Of a stretch of DNA of 64,000 bases, positions 12,901-22,700 are shown piece by piece. The stretch's first letter is position 1. Each line of letters begins with the position of its first letter. The position numbers were made by a program, and so were the translations under genes. The notes below the pieces were generated by a model, which was not told the DNA's origin, did no database searches, and was given only the letters and a program-made list of their open reading frames with translations. The stretch covers positions 9,929,622-9,993,621 of the forward strand of contig JAQNBH010000015.1 of assembly GCA_028752905.1 (NCBI GenBank), in the 5' to 3' direction. The DNA comes from Cladorhizidae sp. MBARI D1340-BT2. Lineage: Eukaryota; Porifera; Demospongiae; Poecilosclerida; Cladorhizidae.

Positions 12901-15344
12901 TTAGGATTCATATACCCTATGCACGTTTTTATATCCCTCGCACATGCATGTATCCCTCGCACATGCATGTATGCCACCCACATGCATGTATGCCATGCAC
13001 ATGCATATATCCCACGTGCATGCATATATCTCACACACATGCATATATCCCACGCACATGCATATATCCCATGCACATGCATATATTCCATGCACATGCA
13101 TATATTCCATGCACATGCATATATTCCATGCACATGCATATATGCCATGCACATGCATGTATCCCACGCGCATGCATATATCCCACGCACATGCATATAT
13201 CCCACGCGCATGCATATATCCCACGCACATGCATATATCCCACGCACATGCATGTATCCCACACACATGCATATATCCCACGCACATGCATGTATCCCAC
13301 ACACATGCATATATCCCATGCACATGCATATCCCACGCACATGCATGTATCCCACGCACATGCATATATCCCATGCACATGCATATATTCCACGCGCATG
13401 CATATATCCCACGCGCATGCATATATCCCACGCACATGCATATATCCCATGCACATGCATATATCCCACGCGCATGCATATATCCCACACGCATGCATAT
13501 ATCCCACGCACATGCATATATCCCACGCGCATGCATATATCCCACGCACATGCATATATCCCACGCGCATGCATATATCCCACGCACATGCATATATCCC
13601 ACGCACATGCATGTATCCCACACACATGCATATATCCCACGCACATGCAAGTATCCCACGCACATGCATATATCCCACGCACATGCATATATCCCACGCA
13701 CATGCATATATCCCATGCACATGTATATCCCATGCACATGCATATATCCCACGCACATGCATATATCCCACGCACATGCAAGTATCCCACGCACATGCAT
13801 ATATCCCACACACATGCATATATCTCACGTGCATGCATATATACCACGCACATGCATGTATCCCACGCACATGCATGTATCCCACACATGCATATATCCC
13901 ACGCACATGCCTCCCACGTACATGCACATATTCCACGTGCATGCATATATCTCATGTGCATGCATATATCCCACGCACATGCATGTATCCCACGCACATG
14001 CATGTATCCCACACACATGCATATATCCCATGCACATGCATATCCCACGCACATGCATGTATCCCACGCACATGCATATATCCCATGCACATGCATATAT
14101 TCCACGCGCATGCATATATCCCACGCGCATGCATATATCCCACGCACATGCATATATCCCACCACGCGCATGCATATATCCCACACGCATGCATATATCC
14201 CACGCACATGCATATATCCCACGCGCATGCATATATCCCACGCACATGCATATATACCACGCACATGCATGTATCCCACACACATGCATATATCCCACGC
14301 ACATGCAAGTATCCCACGCACATGCATATATCCCACGCACATGCATATATCCCACGCACATGCATATATCCCATGCACATGCATATATCCCACGCACATG
14401 CATATATCCCACGCACATGCAAGTATCCCACGCACATGCATATATCCCACACACATGCATATATCTCACATGCATGCATATATACCACGCACATGCATGT
14501 ATCCCACGCACATGCATGTATCCCACACATGCATATATCCCACGCACATGCCTCCCACGTACATGCACATATTCCACGTGCATGCATATATCTCATGTGC
14601 ATGCATATATCCCACGCACATGCATGTATCCCACACACATGCATATATCCCATGCGCATGCATATATTCCATGCACATGCATATATCTCACGCGCATGCA
14701 TATATCCCATGCACATGCATATATCTCACGTGCATGCATGTATCCCACGCACATGCATGTATCCCACACACATGCATATATATTGTACCTGGTTCTGTGG
14801 TTCTAGTATATATAACTTACTGTGTAAAATTAGCAGACCACATGGACCAGGACAGCTGCCCGGCTACATGCCCGTCTTCTAGTGACGGGAGCTCTTAAAG
14901 CCTGAAGCAGTTCCACAGGCGTGCTGGTAGCAGAGGAATACTAGGAGGGGCTACCTTTATAAGCGTGCACCTCAAGTCAGTGGTCAGGGCAACCGGCCAA
15001 CAGGTGACTCCTTATGCTCTATGGTTGGGATGAGCTAGACCTAGCACTGCTGGTTGATATAGCACGCGTCCCCCCCCCCCTATCCAGTTGCTAGGGGTTT
15101 TCGAGTTTTGAGAATTTTTCAGGGTGTGTGCCTAAATGTCCAAGCAATAATTTATTGCAGACACCGTGACCAATCAATCATCTCAAGTGGTTTCCGTTTG
15201 TTTGTTTGTGTGTTTGTTTGTTGTTCTGCTCAGGAGCGCCTGGATACCCTCCCCCTCTTGTTGTTGGGCACGCCCAAAACAGAAGAACCGACTACAACAA
15301 CGAAATCTTCCAGCAAGAAAGGGAAAACTGGCCATGCCTCCTAA
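784..15344 (+). CDS. MRPS10: Mitochondrial small ribosomal subunit protein uS10m (MRPS10), 3' part of gene
   Basis: Structural protein of the mitochondrial ribosome small subunit, of the S10 family. Two exons are visible: 784-982 and the terminal exon 15234-15344; earlier exons with the start codon lie upstream of the window. The first exon encodes a strongly conserved S10 core: [19 protein letters not shown], then [20 protein letters not shown], closely like animal MRPS10. The second exon joins in phase 0 so that VYQ is followed by ERLDTLP, which lines up with the C-terminal region of animal MRPS10. It then adds a Thr/Ser/Lys-rich tail ending GKTGHAS and a TAA stop. The donor is CAG|GTATGT at 983 and the acceptor is TGCTCAG before 15234. 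The 14.25-kb intron is almost entirely tandem repeats. The gene converges on alpha-SNAP. Joining to the distant last exon is my inference from phase and alignment. Confidence 0.88.
1259..2335. repeat. ~64-bp tandem array (MRPS10 intron)
   Basis: About 17 copies of a unit containing GATAGATAGATGCTAAC, CTCAGGCTTGCCACTTG and GTGGATTCAGAGG. Some copies replace GCTTGTGTGG by AACTGTGG and are shorter. Confidence 0.95.
2336..2738. other. Unique stretch in MRPS10 intron
   Basis: No gene recognised. It has short CA-rich runs near 2410-2465. A sequence near 2605-2630 (ACATTCACGAGAAAATGTTTCCCCC) is echoed in inverted form near 3840-3866, a possible pair of ends of a repeat element. Confidence 0.5.
2739..2786. 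repeat. 15-bp repeat, 3 copies
   Basis: Three copies of CAGGAAGTTCTATGA. Confidence 0.9.
2817..3532. repeat. ~61-bp tandem array (MRPS10 intron)
   Basis: About 12 copies with TGACTTCTGTGTCAACATT, GCTTAGAATAGTCCATAA and CGTATGCATAGTCATG. The last copies are diverged. Confidence 0.95.
3533..4420. other. Unique stretch in MRPS10 intron
   Basis: No gene recognised. Short open frames here have no family resemblance. It ends where the 26-bp array begins. Confidence 0.5.
4421..8536. repeat. 4.1-kb array of a 26-bp unit with TCTAGA
   Basis: About 158 copies of a 26-bp unit built on GTGTAGTCTAGAGAAG followed by CAGAGGGGAA. Variants (TAGAGG, CAATGG, AGAGGAGAA, GATGCAGAGG) are mixed. The first part carries mostly the TAGAGG form and the later part the CAGAGG form. 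Nearly every unit has the 6-bp palindrome TCTAGA. Confidence 0.97.
8735..10272. repeat. 51-bp tandem array (MRPS10 intron)
   Basis: About 30 copies with TCTAGCTTGTGGAGTAGAGG, TGACTTGCTGCATGTG and TATGGAGGTG. 51 bp equals 17 codons, so frames stay open on both strands. I judge that a by-product of unit length. Confidence 0.95.
10273..10556. other. Unique spacer between arrays
   Basis: No recognised gene. An ATG at 10445 opens a frame that runs on through the next array to 11272 (unique start of about 37 residues, then a Gly-Gly-Val-Ser repeat); treated as incidental. Confidence 0.4.
10557..11228. repeat. 12-bp tandem array
   Basis: About 56 copies of GGAGGTGTCTCT with rare variants (GGTGGTGTCTCT and others). 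Open in several frames on both strands: (GGVS)n and (SLEV)n forward, (TPPE)n and (DTSR)n reverse. Confidence 0.97.
11355..12712. repeat. 37-bp tandem array
   Basis: About 36 copies with CAAGAAGACAGGCCTACAT and CAGTCATCTCTGAGATAC. A deletion variant occurs near 12520. Confidence 0.95.
12915..14788. repeat. 19-bp CATGCATATAT array
   Basis: About 98 copies of a 19-bp unit, CATGCATATATCCCACGCA, with GCGC, ACAC and TGTA variants. Blocks in 13.3-13.9 kb reappear at 14.0-14.6 kb in the same order, showing a higher-order duplication of about 700 bp. Alternating purine-pyrimidine tracts are frequent. Confidence 0.95.
14789..15233. other. End of MRPS10 intron, unique
   Basis: Holds a C10 run near 15070 and the TTTGTTTG tract that serves as polypyrimidine tract for the last exon. 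No other gene seen. Confidence 0.6.
15234..15344 (+). CDS. MRPS10: MRPS10 terminal exon
   Basis: 36 codons plus TAA, preceded by a T-rich tract (TTTGTTTG repeats) and TGCTCAG acceptor. The start ERLDTLP aligns in register with the family C-terminus; the rest is a low-complexity Thr/Ser/Lys tail, which is usually poorly conserved in this family. No convincing AATAAA was found close downstream. Confidence 0.75.
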   Translation, partial: ERLDTLPLLLLGTPKTEEPTTTTKSSSKKGKTGHAS

Positions 15345-15537
15345 TCTATATATACACACACTTATTATTATGACAACAGATAATTCGTTAATTGCCACAC
15401 ACAACATATACTCGGGCAATTGGTGTAGGATTTTTTGTAATATTTATTCCGAGGCATGTATTCAAAAGTGGAGAACCTGAACGCATCTACAGGTACAACC
15501 TCACGCAGTCCGTGCATGGCCATTTTCAGCCCAATTT

Positions 15538-15733
15538 CAAGTAATGATGTTAACACGTAACCAGGTAAGAGAATCTAGACCCCAAACATTCAACAAATTA
15601 ATCCTCCAAGTAATGATGTTAACACGTAACCAGATAAGAGAATCTAGACCCCAAACATTCAACAAATTAATCCTCCCAAGTAATGATGTTAACACGTAAC
15701 CAGATAAGAGAATCTCGACCCCAAACATTTGCA
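15538..15733. repeat. ~66-bp repeat, 3 copies
   Basis: Three near-identical copies with AGTAATGATGTTAACACG, AACCAGATAAGAGAATCT and CCCCAAACATTCAAC. Confidence 0.92.
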
Positions 15734-16194
15734 CAATCACAAAACCTCTTCCCTCTGTATATACTCGAGTCCATTGTGTTCACTTGTCACTTAGAAAACT
15801 TCTATATATAACTTTCTAAATATCCACTTTCATTCAAAATTTTTAATCCCATTACGTAAGCTGCTCGAGTGCCGGCAGTTAGCTGCACGGCTATTGGCAC
15901 GACCATTGGTACTGCATATGCTTGTCATCGAATACAAGGAGTTACATGCGCGGTATTATTAGCGAGATGCGTGCCAATATTCCAATAAAAGCACACGCAC
16001 TTGAACAGCAAATATAAAAGGGGGAATACTGAATATATAAGTGCTCTGCTTCCAGTGGACAATTAAACAAATGGACTCGCAGCTTCATAGGCACGTCTTT
16101 TAGAAGACGAGCAACATCAAGGACAATCAAACGCTGCACTCTCCTATTTTGTGGCAAGACTAACTCCACAGAGCTATGTAAACGAGGGCTCTAA

Positions 16195-16360
16195 TAGTGT
16201 TTTTACATCTGGGCTGGGGGATAGCCTGACCACACGAGTGGTATCAATGCTGGCCCAGACTAGCACTTTTACATCTGGGCTGGGGATAGCCTGACCACAC
16301 GAGTGGTATCCAATGCTGGGCAGAGGAGTGTTTTTACATCCAGGCTGGGGTTGTGGATAG
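16195..16360. repeat. ~65-bp repeat, about 2.5 copies
   Basis: Copies start TTTTTACATCTGGGCTGGG and contain GATAGCCTGACCACACGAG. Confidence 0.88.
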
Positions 16361-16376
16361 CCTGGCCATGTGAGAC

Positions 16377-16453
16377 TGGTTCCCATGCAGCCTTTACTTG
16401 GTTCCAAGGTTCCCAATGCAGCCTTTACTTGGTTCCAAGGTTCCCATGCAGAC
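16377..16453. repeat. ~31-bp repeat, 3 copies
   Basis: Copies of TTCCCATGCAGCCTTTAC with TTGGTTCCAAGG, the last one truncated. Confidence 0.88.
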
Positions 16454-16679
16454 ATTTAAACATTATTGCATTAATGATATATGACAAAAATAGAGTACAG
16501 ATAATAAGTACAGATAATAATAATAAAAACACGCACAGACTCATTAAGCACAACAGGAGAAGCTGACGAGGAAGAAGACGGCTTGTTGAGGCCACAAGTG
16601 CGGGGGGAGGTATCAACTGCCATAACGACCATGCGTGCCATAAACATGTAATTAATTAGTAAAGCTAAATATTTTAATT

Positions 16680-16778
16680 CTAGTTGATTTCCGGCTCGGC
16701 ATTGATTGATTTCTTGATGTGGAGTAAGAGCCCAGTCAGCCAAGCATCGATGCGAGAGATGGAGTCGTAGTCCTTCAC
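16680..16778 (-). CDS. NAPA: alpha-SNAP exon 10 (C-terminus)
   Basis: Codes VKDYDSISRIDAWLTGLLL, HIKKSINAEPEIN and a TAG stop. This is the C-terminal NSF-binding region. The acceptor is CCCACCAG. An ATTAAA lies immediately after the stop but is too close to be a convincing poly(A) signal. Confidence 0.95.
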   Translation of the reverse strand: MKDYDSISRIDAWLTGLLLHIKKSINAEPEIN

Positions 16779-19700
16779 CTGGTGGGGAGAAGAGGAGGTG
16801 AGGGCTAAATAAATAATACACTCAACAAATGCTGCACATACGACTGGAGAATTATCTACCCCCAACAGTGGCATTAGCCATGCCCATTTTAATGTAGTTA
16901 CTGCAAGAAAGTTACGGTGATGCTGATTGGTCAGCTGTCTGGGGATGCAGACCCAACGAGGGGAGGAGTTCTAGGAACACATTCTTTTTTTTGTGACCTG
17001 AAGGAGATGGTGTGACTCGCACATGCTCACTTATTGTTGCTACACTTTGTTGTGGTTTTGCACGTGACCTAGAGCAAAAGCTAGAATGCCAGCTCGACCT
17101 CTAGGCGAACCCAAGTTTGAGAAGCATGTCTCCGTAACTGGTTGCTATGCACAGCAGAAGGAGACGGAGGAAGTTTGCCAAATGTAATGGTGATATTTTT
17201 TTACTAACATCTAGAGAGGGGGAGGGGGGGGGGGGGGGGGGGGGGGGATGTGGGTAAAGGGTCTAGACACCCCATCTATAAATTTGTCTAGTGGACTGAC
17301 TCTCGAGCAGGAGACATACTGTCGTCAAGATCAATGCTTAGCTAGAACAACAGTAAAGTGGGTGCTTAACAAAAAGTAGCTGCTTTAACAATAGATACAT
17401 GGCATGGCATGGCATGGGTGTCTAGTGTACCAGGCAGGAAGTGTTTAGTACACCATAGGAAGTGCTGTTAACAACCCTACAAACTCTGAACTCAATTAGT
17501 ACAAATGCAAAAATTAGCTTATGAGCCGGGCCACCATGGAGCATGCTGGTGAGAGTGGAGTGCAGCTTTCTGTTGGTGCAGAGATTGAAGCTTATGGTGA
17601 CCAAGCAGCAGTTGCAAGCAACCAATTTTGTGCACGTCTATGAAGAAGCCAAGCAGGAAACCCTGCAGTCGCCAACATAGTGGCACAACCGGCAAGGTCA
17701 GACGGGGTCACTCTAGACTACTTCTCAAGCTACGACTAAGTGCAAAGACAGTGCGTGCTAAAACTCCTTAGCAACCCTTAGCAACCAATCCTTAAAGTGA
17801 CTTACAACATCCGCGAACTTGTCCGAGTCCTCCTCTTCGCAAGCAATCAGCAAGTCCTGCAAATAACATTCACCAAATATATATATCTCTTATTCGAATG
17901 CAATTAATAAAATTTGCAGGTGTAAAAAACATGCTTTGCTTTTTCATTAACTTTGGTATTTTACGAGACACGCCTCACGACATCCCTGTTGTCAAGGCCT
18001 CGCCCCCTCCCCGAGACCCACCTGGATGAGCTTGAGCTCTCTCGTCCCATCAAAGCCAGGATGGATGCTCCGATAGTTCGCGATGGCGTCCTACATGTTA
18101 TAACAACACAAATCAGTGAAGGTGTCACCTAATTAGAAATGTTATAGTACACCGTGAAGTTCCATTCTGGAACCAATATTCTTATGGTTATTCCAACTCT
18201 TATTGTATTGGAATTGGAATGGGGGGGGGGGGGGGGGTGGTGTCCTGCTTCGAAGAGAGGATAGTATCACATGCAGAGTTCAGAACATACACACACAAAA
18301 CCACCTGCTCTCTCTATTATATGCACAGCTACAAATAATCTCGCTAGCCACACCCTCAAACACATGCGCATGCGCAGTCAAAGAAGGTCTGGTCAAATGC
18401 CACAGATCGTTTGTCCATGTCTAGTCAGCATTCTTGAGCTTGCCTTATTTGGGTGTGTGTGCATTTCGTCATCTCACATGACAGAATTTCTTGTTTTCAA
18501 TTGAATGTGATGAGATGCCCCGAAACTCTCGGCAAGTCAGGAAGAAACAATGTGGCACAAGGGGGGAGGGGGGAGGCGAGACTGAGGCACAGTGGGCGGG
18601 TGCATCGGCATGTAGTGGACGGGTGCATCAGCATGTAGTGGGCGGGTGCATCGGCATGTAGTGGGCGGGTGCATCAGCATGTAGTGGGCGGGTGCATCGG
18701 CATGTAGTGGGCGGGTGCATCGGCATGTAGTGGGCGGGTGTATCAGCATGTGCATTGTTAAAACACATACACACTAGAAAGTAATGCAAGGCTCAGCAGC
18801 ACTTGCCAAGCCTCATGAAATCCTAGCATTACTCTGGCCATTGTCCTACCGACTGTCCAGACCCTAAACCTTCTGTACGGGATTGTGGGTATTGCCATCA
18901 GTGGACGTCACATCAGTGGGCTTTGCCATCAGTGGGTACTGTCATCAGTGGGTATTGCCATCAGTGGGTACTGTCATCAGTGGGTATTGCCATCAGTGGG
19001 TCAGTGGGTACTGCTATCAGTTGGTCAGTGGATATTGCCATCAGTGGGTACTGCAATCGTGGGTACTGCACATCAGTGGGTACTGCCATCAGTGGGTAAT
19101 GCCATCAGTGGGTACTGCCATCAGTGGGTACTGCCATCAGTGCATCAGTGGGTACTGCCATCAGTGGGTAATGCCATCAGTGGGTACTGCCATCAGTGGG
19201 TACTGCCATCAGTGTGGGTACTGCCACCAGTGGGTACTGCCATCAGCCATCAGTGGGTACTGCCATCAGTGGGTAATGCCATCAGTGGGTACTGCCATCA
19301 GTGGGTACTGCCATCAGTGTGGGTACTGCCACCAGTGGGTACTGCCATCAGCCATCAGTGGGTACTGCCATCAGTGGGTACTGCCATCAGTGGGTACTGC
19401 ACATCAGTGGGTACTGCCATCAGTGGGTAATGCCATCAGTGGGTACTGCCATCAGTGGGTACTGCCATCAGTGGGTACTGCCATCAGTGGGTACTGCCAT
19501 CAGTGGGTACTGCCATCAGTGGGTACTGCCATCAGTGGGTACTGCCATCAGTGGGTACTGCCATCAGTGGGTACTGCCATCAGTGGGTACTGCGTACTGC
19601 CATCAGTGGGTACTGCCATCAGTGGGTACTGCCATCAGTGGGTACTGCCATCAGTGGGTATACTGCCATCAGTGGGTACTGCCATCAGTGGGTACTGCCA

Positions 19701-22700
19701 TCAGTGGGTACTGCCATCAGTGGGTACTGCCGTCAGTGGATACTGCCGTCAGTGGGTATTGCCATCAGTGGATACTGCCATCAGTGGGTACTGCCATCAG
19801 TGGGTATTGCCATCAGTGGGTACTGCCATCAGTGGGTACTGCCATCAGTGGGTACTGCGTACTGCCATCAGTGGGTACTGCCATCAGTGGGTACTGCCAT
19901 CAGTGGGTACTGCCATCAGTGGGTACTGCCATCAGTGGGTACTGCCATCAGTGGGTACTGCCATCAGTGGGTACTGCCATCAGTGGGTACTGCCATCAGT
20001 GGGTACTGCGTACTGCCATCAGTGGGTACTGCCATCAGTGGGTACTGCCATCAGTGGGTACTGCCATCAGTGGGTACTGCCATCAGTGGGTATACTGCCA
20101 TCAGTGGGTACTGCCATCAGTGGGTACTGCCATCAGTGGGTACTGCCATCAGTGGGTACTGCCGTACTGCCATCAGTGGGTATACTGCCATCAGTGGGTA
20201 CTGCCATCAGTGGGTACTGCCATCAGTGGGTACTGCCATCAGTGGGTACTGCCGTCAGTGGGTATTGCCATCAGTGGATACTGCCATCAGTGGGTATTGC
20301 CATCAGTGGGTATACTGGCATCAGTGGGTACTGCACATCAGTGGGTACTGCCATCAGTGGGTACTGCCATCAGTGGGTACTGCCATCAGTGGGTACTTAC
20401 TGCCATCAGTGGGTACTGCCATCAGTGGGTACTGCCATCAGTGGGTACTGCCATCAGTGGGTACTGCCATCAGTGGGTAATGCCATCAGTGGGTACTGCC
20501 ATCAGTGGGTAAGTGGGTACTGCCATCAGTGGGTACTGCCATCAGTGGGTACTGCCATCAGTGGGTACTGCCATCAGTGGGTACTGCCATCAGTGGGTAC
20601 TGCCATCAGTGGGTACTGCCATCAGTGGGTACTGCCATCAGGATGTGATACAATTGTGATATGTGTGTGTGTGTGTGTGTATGTTCACAAGTTCCACACA
20701 TGCTCTCAACTGCTGCAAAGTTGCACAACCTGATGCCCCGCAACGTAATGGGCTGGTAGATTAAGAGATGGGAATGTGCCTATGGAAACATGGCTGAGTT
20801 TATCTTGGAAGCAACTTCCCCTGAAGATGGGGAGCACACTAAGAGTGAGGTCATCAGGCAGTGCTTGTTGGCGCACAGAATCATCCGAGTACTGGAGGGA
20901 AGACCATGCAATAGCTGACATGAACTCCAGACATCTTGTCAAAAGGGATAGAGGCAGTTGATACTTTCAAGTGCTCTCCTCCTAAAGACTCACTGTGCAG
21001 CCATTGCTCTCCCATCACTCGCTGTCTGACACGAGCAAGAGGCAGTACATGCAAGAGATTATGTTCCTCCTTTGTCAAGATTTCTTCCTCGTGAGAAGCC
21101 ACCTCCTTGTTGGGAGATTGAGTAGCCATAACCAGCTCCTGCAGCCACTCACTGATGGCTACCCTAGCTCCTGCAGCCACTCACCGATGGCTACCCTAGC
21201 TCCTGCATGCACTCACTGATGGCTACCCTAGCTCCTGCATGCACTCACTGATGGCTACCCTAGCTCCTGCAGCCACTCACTGATGGCTACCCTAGCTCCT
21301 GCATGCACTCACTGATGGCTACACAGCTCCTGCAGCCACTCACTGATGGCTACCAGCTCCTGCATCCACTCCCCGATGGCCAGCCTGTTCAAACTCCAGT
21401 GCAGCCAGCTATCTCTATCTCTCCCCGCAAATCTGCGGCCAGAGGTTTTCTCTTCACTACGCTGACCATTTCCAGTTTATGCAAGCCTGCTATATTTAAG
21501 GTGGGTGGCCCCCCTGTTATATTTAAGGTGGGTGCCCGACCCCCTGTTCATATTTTTAAGGGTGAACAAACAGTGAATACGTAGTCTGCCACATACATCG
21601 CGAACACAGCACAGCAGGTTTCCCATCCAAACCACACCCATCCAGGGCTCGCTTCACTTGCCACTAGATAAGGTGTGCATGATTACAAACACCCTCTAAT
21701 GTTTGTGATCCACGTTTGTTAATCATTTCTTAAATAATTCAGGGGGCTCTGCCTGCTTGTCGGCGTCCATTGACAGTGAGTGACTCAACAGTTCCCTCCA
21801 GCATCTTCAGCTTCTTCTTTGCCTCACTCAGCTCACTTTCTTCTGCAGCACTTGATGCATTCATTTTGTTTTTTTGCTTCACCATCTCTTCCTTCTGTGC
21901 AAGCAGGTGGACATTGTACCTTCCATGAGCAGGACTGCAGCAGTCGTGGGGGGACATTGCCATGAGCAGGACTGCAGCAGTCGTGGGGGGACATTGTACC
22001 TTCCATGAGCAGGACTACAGCAGTCGTGGGGGGACATTGTACCTTCCATGAGCAGGACTGCAGCAGTCGTGGGGGGACATTGTACCTTCCATGAGCAGGA
22101 CTGCAGCAGTCGTGGGAGGACATTGTACCTTCCATGAGCAGGACTGCAGCAGTCGTGGGGGGACATTGTACCTTCCATGAGCAGGACTGCAGCAGTCGTG
22201 GGGGGACATTGTACCTTCCATGAGCAGGACTGCAGCAGTCGTGGGGGGACATTGTACTTTCCATGAGCAGGACTGCAGCAGTCGTGGGGGGACATTGTAC
22301 CTTCTATGAGCAGGACTGCAGCAGTCGTGGGGGGACATTGTACCTTCCATGAGCAGGACTGCAGCAGTCGTGTGGCATATAAGCTCAAAGACAGCAACAG
22401 AAAAACCTGAGAGAGCGACTGTGTCATGCCAATAAAGGACACCATCTTGAGATTTGGTACCAGAAGGTCACTGTTGATCGACAACCCTCGTTCCACTGCT
22501 GCTTGACCAGTTGGTTTATCTGCCAGGACAATCACAGAGCAAAAGAAAGCACCCAGTGGCTCTGAATCTACTGTAAAGCCTTCACATTCCATCTTGAATC
22601 TTCGCCCAAGTAATCCAAGTAGTCGTCTGAATTGACGCAGTTTCTCATCGCACAGTTTTGTCTCCACTTGCTGTCTACAAGTTTGTACCACACGCACTCC

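Larger units (their letters stand above)
15345..16679. other. Intergenic region between MRPS10 and alpha-SNAP 3' ends
   Basis: Convergent 3' ends. Contains three small repeat clusters listed separately and no recognised gene. No clear poly(A) signal for either gene was settled. Confidence 0.6.

Noticed and set aside
12840..14898. Very long open frames (300-660 codons) on both strands
   Set aside because: They arise from the stop-free 19-bp tandem unit, exist in nearly all frames at once, and lie inside the MRPS10 intron.
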